17,778 nt of DNA. It comes from Fidelibacterota bacterium REDSEA-S14_B6. GTDB lineage: Bacteria; Fidelibacterota; Marinisomatia; Marinisomatales; S15-B10. The notes beneath the pieces are model-generated. The model was not told the origin of the DNA. It worked only from the letters and a program-made list of their open reading frames with translations, and made no database searches. The stretch covers positions 1 to 17,778 of the forward strand of contig LUOC01000085.1 in NCBI GenBank assembly GCA_001626655.1, written 5' to 3'. Positions within the stretch are counted from its first letter, which is position 1. Every line of letters starts with the position of its first letter. Both the position numbers and the translations under genes were made by a program. Positions 7,951-16,297 of the stretch are shown here, piece after piece.

Positions 7951-8014
7951 GAATTTTGATATCAGGCTTGTTCTAATTTAGGTGATTGATCTACTCAAAG
8001 CAACCCTATTGGCT

Positions 8015-9070
8015 TCATTTTCCGCTACTGGCTGAGAGACTCTGTTTCAGAGCTTCAATCCTTTCTACCGGCGATGGATCAGTACCGTGAAGGATGGCAC
8101 ACCAGTAACTGACCCAATCGCAAAAGTGGATAAGATAGAAAAGTCTCTCCAAGAGACTGCCGCCAACGCTCTGAATTTCTTCCTGATAGCCGACAATATC
8201 GCCGATTAGATCTCTTGTCAGAGACTGTCTCAGTCCGGTCCGTGTGTGTTGATCCTCATCCAGGAGCCAGATAATTCCAGCCTTTTGTAAGAGATTCGGA
8301 TTATTGAGATAGCCGACAATTTCATTGTGATTCATTTCAGGAAGGGAATGATGGAACGCAACCATTTTCGCGTTCTCTTCCAACTGTCCCCGAAAACGAA
8401 GCGCCACCGCTCCAGTGTACCGGGCATCTCCGTAAATAATGGGGATGGAGCCGCAAATTTTTTTCGCCAGATTCAGCGCCCTGTTGGAATCAGACTGTTT
8501 TGAGAACTCCGATCTGTGTTTGGAAAGAAGGGCAGCGGCTCCAGCGATTTCATTTTCTTCTGCTCCCGAACAGAGCCCTTGCCGGGAAAGATAAACGAGT
8601 GCCGGGATGGAGACAAGACCGAGGGACGCGCGAGGGGGGTTCCCCCCGGGAATCGTGATAAGGTGGCCGCCGTCTTCTTTCAATCGATCAGCAAGCTCTC
8701 CTCCGGAAGTGATGCCGATCAACTGTGCGCCATTCTTGCACGCTTCATCGTAACAGGAGAGCGACTCTTCTGTGTTGCCCGAGTAGCTTACGCAGATTAC
8801 AGCCGTTGATGGGCCGACCCAAGCGGGGAGCGAATAGTCTCTCACCACTTCGATGGGGACGGTTGCCGAATCGGCAGTAAGCGCCTTTATGAGATCACCT
8901 CCAATGGCGGAGCCGCCCATCCCCGCAATGACGACTGCCGTCGCGGTTGATTTCTTGCCCTGTGGAACTGACTCATCGGCAATGCGGAAAGCGCTCTGCA
9001 TCTGTTCAGGAAATGTGAAAATCTGCCGGTGCATCGCTGAGGGATCGAGAGTGTGAAAATCCTTATTCAA
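8015..9070 (-). CDS. Bifunctional phosphoglucose/phosphomannose isomerase
   Basis: This 351-residue SIS-domain protein matches the bifunctional PGI/PMI family, which interconverts fructose 6-phosphate with both glucose 6-phosphate and mannose 6-phosphate. Visible motifs are GMGGSAIGGD (50-59), SYSGNTEE (95-102), PGGNPPRASLG (141-151), the QLEENAK run with the likely catalytic Glu (231), NHNEIVG with H248, and the C-terminal HGTDPSPVERIE with T330. That Thr is characteristic of the dual-specificity enzymes; classical PGI has Gln there. The start is TTG at 9070, forming a TTGA overlap with the upstream stop and preceded by GGAGAGG about 5 bases away. With the phosphohexomutase two genes upstream it would link fructose 6-phosphate to glucose 1- and mannose 1-phosphate. 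Confidence 0.9.
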   Translation of the reverse strand: MNKDFHTLDPSAMHRQIFTFPEQMQSAFRIADESVPQGKKSTATAVVIAGMGGSAIGGDLIKALTADSATVPIEVVRDYSLPAWVGPSTAVICVSYSGNTEESLSCYDEACKNGAQLIGITSGGELADRLKEDGGHLITIPGGNPPRASLGLVSIPALVYLSRQGLCSGAEENEIAGAAALLSKHRSEFSKQSDSNRALNLAKKICGSIPIIYGDARYTGAVALRFRGQLEENAKMVAFHHSLPEMNHNEIVGYLNNPNLLQKAGIIWLLDEDQHTRTGLRQSLTRDLIGDIVGYQEEIQSVGGSLLERLFYLIHFCDWVSYWCAILHGTDPSPVERIEALKQSLSASSGK

Positions 9071-10041
9071 TTCTTCCTCTCCATCAGGTACTGAACGAAG
9101 GGAGTTAGATTTGCTTGAACATCGGAAGGCAGTGGTTCAAGCTGAGAAATTGCGTCCTCAGACAGTTCCTTCACCAGTTTTTCTCCGTCCGTTACAATTC
9201 CATTCTTACCGAAATAGTCGCGAATCTTTGGAATCCTTTCGTCCAACGATTCGCCTTCCAAACTCTGCATGAATTCCCGCCAGTGGGACCGATCCAATTT
9301 CTCAGCCTTGCAGGTCAGAAAAGTTTTCTTCCCCGCAATGATGTCGCTCCCCAAACTTTTCCCCATCTTTTCGGAATCGGAGTAGATCTCCAAGATGTCA
9401 TCCTGAATCTGGAACGCCTGCCCCACCAGCTCACCGAAGGCGGCAACGGCATCAACTTCTTCATCTCCGGCCTCCCCTACAACCGCGCCAAGCTGACAGC
9501 AGAGCGACAACAGCGTTCCTGTCTTGAGGCGAACCATTTCGAGATAATCGTTGACACTCACTTCGTCGTCTGTCTCGAAAGCCTTGTCCAGCGCCTGCCC
9601 TTCGCACAACCGAAGAGTGGCGTTCGTAAACAGTCTCATAGAAGCGACAGAAGTGTCGTTCAAACGGTTCAACTGATCAAAGGCAAGTGCAAAAATGCCG
9701 TCTCCTGCAAGTATCGCCGTCGAGTTGTCCCACCGATTATGGACTGTCTCTTTTCCGTGCCGGAGATCATCGCCATCCATAATATCGTCGTGAACGAGAG
9801 AGAAATTGTGCAGGATTTCAACGGCCAATGCGGCCGGAAGCGTCTCCTCCTCATCGGCTCCGAAGCCTGACGCTGTTAAGAAAACCAGCACCGGTCTGAG
9901 CCGCTTTCCTCTGCCGGAAAAGACATATCGTATCGGATCATAAAGATAGGCCGGTTCAGCGCCCTTTGCGATTTGAAGCAGCGCCTCGTCAATTCTTGAG
10001 CGGTAACCGGTGAGTCTCTCCCTGAAGGCGTCAGACGACAT
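9067..10041 (-). CDS. Polyprenyl (short-chain) diphosphate synthase
   Basis: This 324-residue trans-prenyltransferase condenses isopentenyl diphosphate with allylic diphosphates. Motifs in order: GKRLRP (45-50), first Asp-rich motif DDIMD (85-89, no two-residue insert), KTG (173-175), second motif DDILE (214-218, Glu in the last place), then GSDIIAGKKT (231-240). A Phe sits five residues before the first motif (F80). With the uninserted DDxxD this resembles the type I GGPP synthase pattern, so a C15-C20 product is likely; this is inference. I start at the ATG at 10041 because GAGGTGG lies 9 bases upstream; an ATG at 10050 directly abuts that site. It overlaps the end of the phosphohexomutase gene. 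Confidence 0.88.
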   Translation of the reverse strand: MSSDAFRERLTGYRSRIDEALLQIAKGAEPAYLYDPIRYVFSGRGKRLRPVLVFLTASGFGADEEETLPAALAVEILHNFSLVHDDIMDGDDLRHGKETVHNRWDNSTAILAGDGIFALAFDQLNRLNDTSVASMRLFTNATLRLCEGQALDKAFETDDEVSVNDYLEMVRLKTGTLLSLCCQLGAVVGEAGDEEVDAVAAFGELVGQAFQIQDDILEIYSDSEKMGKSLGSDIIAGKKTFLTCKAEKLDRSHWREFMQSLEGESLDERIPKIRDYFGKNGIVTDGEKLVKELSEDAISQLEPLPSDVQANLTPFVQYLMERKN

Positions 10042-11352
10042 CAGGAACATCCACCTCGCCCAATTCCCCGATCTTGCTGAGGATCAACCGCTGAAGCTCC
10101 TTCATTCGCTCCTCACTCTTCGCCTCGAAACGGCAGACAATGACCGGCTGTGTGTTCGACGCCCGAACAAGTCCCCACCCATCTGAGAACCGAATCCTGA
10201 CACCGTCGATGTCGAGACAATCATACTTCTGCTTGAAGAACGCCGTCGCTTCATCGTTGATCCTGAATTTCTCTTCGTCGTTCGAACAGTCCAACCTCAT
10301 TTCCGGAGTAGAATAGTAGTGCGGCAGGGCCGACACCAGTTCGGACAGCTTCCGCTACTGCAACCGAAATAGTCGTCCGCAAAGAAGATGTGGCCGCTCA
10401 TCTCGCCGCCGAATTTGCACCCCAATTCCTTCATCCTCTGTTTGATGAGGGAGTGTCCCGTCTTCCAGATAACAGGCCGACCTCCATGTCTCAGAATCTC
10501 TTCCTCAAGGGCCTGTGAACATTTGACATCGAAAAGAATCTCTTCGCCGACCTGGATGATTTCCGGCAGCATCAGCGCCATAATCTGATCTGCAAAGACG
10601 ACGTTCCCCGTTTCGTCGATCAGTCCGATGCGGTCGGCGTCGCCATCGTAAGCGAGTCCAGCATCGAAGTCTCCCCCCTTCAGGGTTGCGACCAGTTCGG
10701 CCACATTTTCCAGAACGGTCGGATCAGGATGATGGTTCGGGAATCGGCCGTCTACGTCACAGAAAAGCTCGGTCGTTTCGGCGCCGAGGCCGCTGAACAC
10801 TTCAGGCGCTGCGAGGCAGGCGGCGGCGTTGCCGCAGTCCATGGCGAGCTTCATCGGCCGCTCCAGATTTATCTTACTCTGGAGCATCTCGATATATTCA
10901 TCGAGAATACGATACTTGACCTCCGTTCCATCCCCGCTCTCAAAATTTTCACTTTCCATCAGAATCATCAACTGCTGAATCTGATCACCATAAACGGCGC
11001 CTTTATTGAGAGACATCTTGAATCCGTTCATTTCGGCAGGGTTGTGGCTGCCGGTGATCTGGACAGCAGCGCCCACGTCGAGCTTCCACATGCTGTAGTA
11101 GTTGGCGGGCGTCGGCAAAGTTCCGATATCAATGACATCGGTGCCCGTTTCCAGTATGCCGTCTTTGAACTGTTTCTTCAGTTCCGGCGTCGTGAGGCGG
11201 ACATCGCCGCTGAGCGATATTTCCCTCACCCCCTCCCGTTTTACGAAGGTGCCAAAGGCTCGGCCGAGCCCCGTCACAAACTCCGGTGGAAAGTCCTCAG
11301 CGACCACACCCCGAACATCGTACTGTCTGAAGACGTAACGGTTTACTTTCAT
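10031..11352 (-). pseudogene. manB: Phosphomannomutase/phosphoglucomutase, disrupted by an out-of-frame internal deletion
   Basis: The family moves phosphate between C6 and C1 of glucose or mannose. The first frame (from ATG 11352) has the phosphoserine loop TGSHNP (S102), the metal loop DGDADR (236-241), CGN at 173-175 and the sugar-binding GEMSGH (316-321). It keeps family sequence up to FFADDYFG (residue 330, base 10363), then runs into unrelated residues and stops at 10297. The C-terminal domain, with the phosphate-binding RASNTQP motif, is intact in another frame, open from 10354 to the stop at 10031 and beginning as RKLSELVSALP. Compared with the family about 20 residues are missing between the two parts, and the missing length must be 3n+1 bases. 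Either the gene is broken, it makes two pieces (a GTG at 10336 could restart domain 4), or the assembly is wrong here. It lies 7 bases after anmK. Confidence 0.85.
10051..10057 (-). promoter_or_regulatory. Shine-Dalgarno that sets the start of the polyprenyl synthase
   Basis: GAGGTGG on the minus strand lies 9 bases before the ATG at 10041 and zero bases before the in-frame ATG at 10050, so it favours the downstream start. It sits within the last codons of the phosphohexomutase gene, implying coupled translation. Confidence 0.6.
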
Positions 11353-11359
11353 CGTCTGC

Positions 11360-12490
11360 TCAAACTGTCACTTTCCCAAGAACCACTTGCCTCTTCGCCC
11401 CAGTCACCGATGGAAGATTTGCCGGAATTCCCTTGAGGTTCGCGGCGCCCAGCATCGCGAAACCCAACGCTTCCTTCATGAATGGATCGATGCCGTACTC
11501 CTGTGAAGTGACGAGAGTCACTGGCGCAAATTGTTCTTCGAGATGATTCATAACCGCTTCGTTGTAGACGCCTCCTCCCGATACGATGAGTTGTTGGACT
11601 GAATCGAGGGGGAGGAACTGCCGACAATTTACCGCCACACTCCGTGCCGTAAAAAGGGATAGTGTCGCAAGCAGGTCATCGGGCTCTCTCGACTGCCGGT
11701 CAATGGTGTTTTCTTTCAGCCACAAGGAGCCAAAAATGTCCCGGCCCGTCGATTTTGGCGGCGGCGCTTGGATGAAAGGGTGTTCCAGCCATTCATTAAC
11801 TTTTTCAATTTCCGGAACCCCCCGCAACGAACGCGCGCCTCTATCGTCGAACTTTTCTCCTGTTGATGTTCCCATCACCTCGTCCATCAAAGCCATTCCT
11901 GGGCCGGTGTCAAATCCGATAATCTCCTCATCAGCGCCGGAAGGGGGAAGGTATGTGACATTCGCCACGCCCCCAAGATTGAGACAGATAACCGCTCCCG
12001 CTTCCTGCTGAAAAAGCCACCTGTCGACCATCGGTATGAGCGGGGCGCCGGTCCCGCCGGCGGCGATATCGGCGGCCCGGAAGTCAGACACCACAGGGAG
12101 ATCCAACGTCTGTGCCAAAAACGAAGGTTCACCAATCTGAAGAGACGCCTCTCCGCTGACGTGGTGGATAGTCTGTCCGTGCATCCCGACGGCGTCCACA
12201 TTCTTGATGCTTCGTTCGGTTAAGAACCGCTTCGTTTCGGTTGCCATGAACTCTCCGAGGGTGAAGTGGGTGACGGCAATCTTATCCGCGTCCCCACTCA
12301 GACAGTTCTCTACGCTCTCTCTCAGCGCATCGGGGTACGGCAAAGAACCTTCCGCCACCACAACGGCCTCTGCCGATTCGCCGGAAAACTGGACTTTCGC
12401 CACACAGATGTCGAGGCCGTCCATGGAGGTGCCCGTCATCAGTCCCACCATGACGAGGTGTTCTTTACTTTCTAAGCCACGGTTAGTCAT
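11360..12490 (-). CDS. anmK: Anhydro-N-acetylmuramic acid kinase
   Basis: AnmK phosphorylates and opens 1,6-anhydro-MurNAc released by lytic transglycosylases, giving MurNAc 6-phosphate for MurQ; this is cytoplasmic peptidoglycan recycling. The 376-residue protein has GLMTGTSMDGLD (16-27), HGQT, DFR, GGTGAPLIP, NLGGVAN, DTGPG, KSTGRDIFG, SGGG and the C-terminal NLPSVTGA, so it appears complete. A small oddity is Met where most members have Asn after DTGPG (DTGPGM in place of DTGPGN). The ATG at 12490 overlaps the murQ stop as ATGA. The next gene starts 7 bases after its stop. Its natural partner murQ is directly upstream but looks disrupted. Confidence 0.95.
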   Translation of the reverse strand: MTNRGLESKEHLVMVGLMTGTSMDGLDICVAKVQFSGESAEAVVVAEGSLPYPDALRESVENCLSGDADKIAVTHFTLGEFMATETKRFLTERSIKNVDAVGMHGQTIHHVSGEASLQIGEPSFLAQTLDLPVVSDFRAADIAAGGTGAPLIPMVDRWLFQQEAGAVICLNLGGVANVTYLPPSGADEEIIGFDTGPGMALMDEVMGTSTGEKFDDRGARSLRGVPEIEKVNEWLEHPFIQAPPPKSTGRDIFGSLWLKENTIDRQSREPDDLLATLSLFTARSVAVNCRQFLPLDSVQQLIVSGGGVYNEAVMNHLEEQFAPVTLVTSQEYGIDPFMKEALGFAMLGAANLKGIPANLPSVTGAKRQVVLGKVTV

Positions 12491-13319
12491 CTCTCCAGGA
12501 CGCTCCTCAAGAACCCGCCCTCCTTTTCCAGCCTAGCGCGAGCGGTTGAGATGTCGCACTGGCGGTGGTGCATAACGATGGCGGTCTTCACTTCTTTCTC
12601 AGCGCGGTGCAGCAGGTCGTGGGCCGAATCATAGTCCAGCCCTGTCAACTGTGAAATGATGCGAGTGCCGCGATCGATCAGCTTGTCGTTCACCGCCCTA
12701 AGATCGACCATAAGGTTTCCGTAGACCTTGCCGAGGCGGACCATGGTGGCGGTCGAAATCATGTTCAGAATCATCTTGGTGGCAGTGCCCGATTTCATTC
12801 TTGTGGAGCCCGTAATCACCTCGCGCCCGACGGAAACAGCGATCAGCACATCCACCTCCGGTTCAATCAGCGGATCGGCGTTACAGATGAGGAATACAGT
12901 TGCACATCTCTCATCCTTGGCGTACTCCAAAGCGTGAAGGACGTAAGGCGTTGTACCGCTGCTGGCGATGCCGATCACCACATCTCCGGCCGCCATGCCG
13001 GCAGATTGCAGATCAATCTCCGCATTTTCAGGTTTGTCCTCTGCCCCTTCTATCGATTTCCGAAGCGCCTCGTCGCCACCGGCGATCACTCCCTTGAACA
13101 TATCGGGAGGCGCTGAGAAAGTTGGGGGACATTCCGATGCGTCCAGTACACCGAGGCGTCCGCTCGTTCCCGCGCCGATGTAAATCACATGCCCGCCGTT
13201 CCTGATAGCATCTACTGCGAGATCTCCAGAATCTCCGAAACAGATTTGGAATCCAGCTCCATGGAAGACAGGTTCTGCTGTTCCGTTGCAAGTGCCCCCC
13301 TGTTCAGTCGTTTATCCAT
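12487..13319 (-). pseudogene. murQ: N-acetylmuramic acid 6-phosphate etherase, disrupted near its N-terminus
   Basis: MurQ removes the lactyl ether of MurNAc 6-phosphate to give GlcNAc 6-phosphate and D-lactate. From ATG 13319 the frame gives a normal MurQ start (TEQQNLSSMELD, then SVSEILEI) but hits TAG at 13212-13214. In another frame family sequence resumes as AVDAIRNGG, then IYIGAGTSGRLG, ASECPPTF (catalytic Glu), IEGAED, SSGTTPYV, TGSTRMKSGTATK and GNLMVDLRAVND, through to the end. About 25 residues usually found between the two parts (the N.ED..V..AV segment) are absent, and restoring the frame needs 3n+1 bases. Without repair only a product starting near GTG 13188, lacking the N-terminal helices, could be made. 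The remaining SIS domain shows no other damage, so the lesion is recent or an assembly error. Confidence 0.85.
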
Positions 13320-13430
13320 GGTTTGAACTTCTTCCGTAGACGAAAATTAATCATCCGCTCATCGCCGACGAAGAGGATTCAAGTCGATCATATCTCTCCC
13401 ATCTCCGGCGGTTCTGCGTAAATTGAGGCA
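13320..13430. promoter_or_regulatory. Divergent promoter region, murQ operon / CorC-like gene
   Basis: This 111-base gap separates divergently transcribed genes, so it must hold at least one promoter for each direction. It contains an AT-rich patch at about 13342-13352. I found no convincing -35/-10 pair on either strand and no clear operator. The region is assigned by position only. Confidence 0.4.
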
Positions 13431-14648
13431 ATGATAGAATCGGCCATTGCTCTGTTTGGCCTCGTCCTCTCGGCATTTTTTTCCGGGACGGAGATCGCAT
13501 TTCTTCAGGCCAATCCGGTACAGCTTGCGGTCTGGCGAGAGGGAGGCAACAAAACGGCACGGCGGACCGAAGCGCTCATGGCTGAGCCCGATCAGTACCT
13601 CACCTCGGTGCTGGTAGGGACAAACCTCGCCAACGTCCTCACCTCCTCCTACGCAACCATCGTTCTGGCCCGGCAGGGATTTTCTGAACTTCTGATAATT
13701 CTAGTCCTCGGCTCTATCATTCTCCTGTTTGGTGAGGTGCTGCCAAAAAGTTTTGCTCGGGACAACGCCAGTTCCATGGCTGTGATGGCGACGCCCCTGT
13801 TGAAAGCATCTGAACTGCTTCTCGCTCCTTTCGTCTGGCTGGCCCGGGGTTACGCTTCCCGTTTCCCGAATGGCGATAATCCCAAGCGGATAGGAACCGA
13901 CTTCCTCGCAAGAGACGAACTGAAAATTCTTTTCGACGAAGCAGATGCCGGTGAAGATCTAGAAGCCGAAGAGAAAGAGGTAATCACCAATATATTCGAA
14001 TTCGGTTCTCAGCCGGTGAAGGCGGCCATGACCCCTCGAGCGGATATCATCGGAATCGATGAGAACGCTTCAATCGAAGATGCAATCAACCTGATGGATT
14101 CCACAGGCCTCTCCAAACTGGCACTCTTCAACGGTTCTGTTGACGATATTCGGGGAATCGTCTTTCTCCACGACTTGATTTCCAGTGAGGGCGATCTTTC
14201 AGACTTGGCTCGACGGCCTCTCTTCATCAGTGAATCGATGACCCCCAGCGAAGCGCTCAGCGAACTGCGGCGCTATCGGTCGACCCTCGCCATGGTCGTT
14301 GCGCCAAACGGGGAGACCACAGGACTTGTTACTGTCGAGGACCTCATTGAGGAGCTGTTCGGCGAATTTGAGGATGTATTCGATGAAGAGGCGAACCGTG
14401 TCTCGCGCCTCTCTGACGGCAGTCTTGTCATGGACGGCAGGATGAGCCTCGATGAACTGATCGATGAGTACGGGATTGAGCTTCCTTCAGGGAATTATGA
14501 GACGGTGGGAGGATTCATCATCGACCGCCTCGGGAGAATTCCCGCCACAGGCGAAATCCTCGACAGCGATCATGTCAGCATCAGGATTCTTCGATCGACG
14601 CCGAGTCAGGTCGAGCGGATTCACATACGCAGGAAGAGGCGGTCTTAG
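13431..14648 (+). CDS. CNNM/HlyC-CorC family membrane protein with CBS pair
   Basis: The 405-residue protein has the architecture of CNNM/CorB-type Mg2+ transport-associated proteins, once annotated as hemolysin. An N-terminal DUF21/CNNM membrane domain (about 1-140) carries SAFFSGTEIAF (14-24), GTNLANVL (63-70) and GEVLPKSFAR (101-110). A CBS pair follows (about 198-318, with MTPRADI and GLVTVEDLIEELFGE). The C-terminal CorC_HlyC domain (about 325-403) contains GNYETVGGFI (354-363). Family members are linked to Mg2+ or other divalent-cation efflux and sense ATP through CBS; the ion here is inferred. The ATG has a close GAGG 3 bases upstream. The gene overlaps the convergent nhaC stop by 4 bases. 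Confidence 0.93.
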   Translation: MIESAIALFGLVLSAFFSGTEIAFLQANPVQLAVWREGGNKTARRTEALMAEPDQYLTSVLVGTNLANVLTSSYATIVLARQGFSELLIILVLGSIILLFGEVLPKSFARDNASSMAVMATPLLKASELLLAPFVWLARGYASRFPNGDNPKRIGTDFLARDELKILFDEADAGEDLEAEEKEVITNIFEFGSQPVKAAMTPRADIIGIDENASIEDAINLMDSTGLSKLALFNGSVDDIRGIVFLHDLISSEGDLSDLARRPLFISESMTPSEALSELRRYRSTLAMVVAPNGETTGLVTVEDLIEELFGEFEDVFDEEANRVSRLSDGSLVMDGRMSLDELIDEYGIELPSGNYETVGGFIIDRLGRIPATGEILDSDHVSIRILRSTPSQVERIHIRRKRRS

Positions 14649-14670
14649 GCGTCCGCCCTGCGGCCTAAGA
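14643..14670. terminator. Stem-loop at the convergent ends of the CorC-like gene and nhaC
   Basis: A perfect 8-bp stem (14643-14650 TCTTAGGC with 14663-14670 GCCTAAGA), extendable by a CGC/GCG pair inside with a 3-base bulge, contains both stop codons. Its position suggests a bidirectional terminator or 3'-end stabiliser. No T tract follows on either strand, so intrinsic termination is unproven. Confidence 0.4.
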
Positions 14671-16297
14671 ACTTCACCACGCCGAAAACAACAATCGCGC
14701 CAAACGCGATCGCAACACCCACCGGCAGATAACTGACCATCGCATAGCCGAGAATAAGACTGATGATTCCCGTCGTCATAGCGTAAGGGAGCTGAGTCCG
14801 AACGTGATCTACGTGATCAGAGCCGGAGGCGATGGAGGAGAGGATTGTGGTATCCGAGAGTGGTGAACAGTGATCACCAAAGACACAGCCTGAGAGGACG
14901 CTGGCGAAGGTAGCGAGGTAGATGGGCTCAGCCAATACAGTGTTCGGATCGCCGCCAAGGAGCTTGAACGCCAGCGGCACTGCAATGGGGACAAGAATCG
15001 GCATGGTCCCCCAAGACGTGCCTGTACAAAAGCTGACCAAAGCGGCGGTGAGAAAGGTGACTGCCGGCAGAAGTGCCGGTGTCAGTAGTCCTTCCGTGAG
15101 GCTGATGATATAGTCTGCCGTCTTCACCTCACCGCAAATATCGCCCAGTGTCCAGGCCAGCACAAGAATCATGCACGCCATCAGCATCGATTTCGCCCCT
15201 TGTACCCACGATTCGACTCCCTCACGCAAGGTGAGAATTCCCTGCCCGTTTGAGAGAAGAATCGCAATTATCCCCGCCAGCAGCGACCCCCAAATGAGCG
15301 CCCTGTACGGATCGGAAGAGCCGATGATGTTTCGGACGGAATGATCGTCGCCCGGCGCAAGCGCGCTGGTCCCTGTTACATAAAGTCCCACCACCGTGAT
15401 AAGAACCACCAGCAGGATTGGTACCATGGCGTTCGTCCAGTGTGACCCCCCTGAAGTGAGGACCCCCGCCTTGGTCATTTCGTCGTCGGTGAGCGGTTGA
15501 GCGCCGTCCGCAAGAACTTTCCCTTCCCGGATTGCCCGACGCTCAGCTTTGAGCATATTGCTGTAGTCCCTCCCCGTCCACAGCAAGTACCCCATGAAAA
15601 TGACAGTGAGAATGCAGTAGAATGAGTAAGGGATGGAGTTGATGAATGTGATGTATGGATTCTCCGTTATCCCGTAAGCTTTATAGGGCGTTTCCAGCAG
15701 CGACATCTGGAAGACTGACCAAGTGCTGATGATCGCCAGAGATGCCACCGGAGCAGCGGTGGAATCGACAATGTAAGCGAGCTTTTCCCGGGACACTTTG
15801 AGTCGGTCCGTAAACGGCCGCATCATGTTTCCGACAAAGAGGGTGTTGGCGTAGTCGTCGAAGAAAATGACAACACCCATCATCATTGTCGCGAGTTGGC
15901 TGCGCTTTCTTGTGCTGGCGTACTTAGAGGCGCTCTCCACCACCCCTTTCATACCGCCGTTGGCGCTCACGATGCCGATTACACCGCCAAAGCCGAGTGT
16001 GAAAAGCAGAATCTTCGCCTGATCGGAATCGATAATCGAATTGATGATGTGTGTGTCAATGGTCGCCAACAGTCCTGAAATTGGGTTGTACCCTGTCATC
16101 ATCGTGGAACCGATCCAGATGCCGCAGAAAAGCGAAAGGATTACCTCCCGTGTAATAAGCGCCATGGAGATGGCCAGCAAGGGAGGGATTAGAGATGGAA
16201 GCGACGGATGAAACTCCATCGTCTCCACGGACGGAACCAACGCTCCCCAAGCAAGTATGAGTATAATTACTCCTGTTAGAAAAAGTTTGCGGGACAT
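14645..16297 (-). CDS. nhaC: NhaC-family Na+/H+ antiporter
   Basis: This 550-residue multi-pass inner-membrane protein resembles the NhaC family, which exchanges Na+ for H+. Conserved polar motifs lie within membrane segments: FFDDYANTLFVG (about 145-156), GTSWGTMPILVPIAVPL (about 426-442) and FGDHCSPLSDTT (about 473-484), all typical of NhaC proteins. A hydrophilic loop near 240-285 separates two halves. I take ATG 16297 over the longer TTG at 16318 because a good -10-like TATATT (16322-16317) overlaps that TTG. The gene ends in a 4-base stop-to-stop overlap with the CorC-like gene. The family also includes malate/lactate-Na+ exchangers, so the substrate is not certain; a Na+ antiporter would suit a marine cell. 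Confidence 0.88.
   Translation of the reverse strand: MSRKLFLTGVIILILAWGALVPSVETMEFHPSLPSLIPPLLAISMALITREVILSLFCGIWIGSTMMTGYNPISGLLATIDTHIINSIIDSDQAKILLFTLGFGGVIGIVSANGGMKGVVESASKYASTRKRSQLATMMMGVVIFFDDYANTLFVGNMMRPFTDRLKVSREKLAYIVDSTAAPVASLAIISTWSVFQMSLLETPYKAYGITENPYITFINSIPYSFYCILTVIFMGYLLWTGRDYSNMLKAERRAIREGKVLADGAQPLTDDEMTKAGVLTSGGSHWTNAMVPILLVVLITVVGLYVTGTSALAPGDDHSVRNIIGSSDPYRALIWGSLLAGIIAILLSNGQGILTLREGVESWVQGAKSMLMACMILVLAWTLGDICGEVKTADYIISLTEGLLTPALLPAVTFLTAALVSFCTGTSWGTMPILVPIAVPLAFKLLGGDPNTVLAEPIYLATFASVLSGCVFGDHCSPLSDTTILSSIASGSDHVDHVRTQLPYAMTTGIISLILGYAMVSYLPVGVAIAFGAIVVFGVVKFLGRRADA

Noticed and set aside
7951..8014. A separate promoter for the DUF151 gene (minus-strand TTGCTT and TAAATT, 17 bases apart)
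   Set aside because: Each hexamer matches the consensus poorly (three and four of six), and the 64-base gap is short enough for co-transcription with the upstream genes.
9115..9870. A 251-codon plus-strand frame opposite the polyprenyl synthase gene
   Set aside because: It mirrors a strongly conserved gene with all catalytic motifs on the minus strand, has no recognisable domain and no upstream ribosome-binding site that I can see.
10729..11436. A 235-codon plus-strand frame opposite the phosphohexomutase and the end of anmK
   Set aside because: It runs antisense across two recognisable genes, and its residues show no family motif; it is a shadow frame of GC-rich codons.
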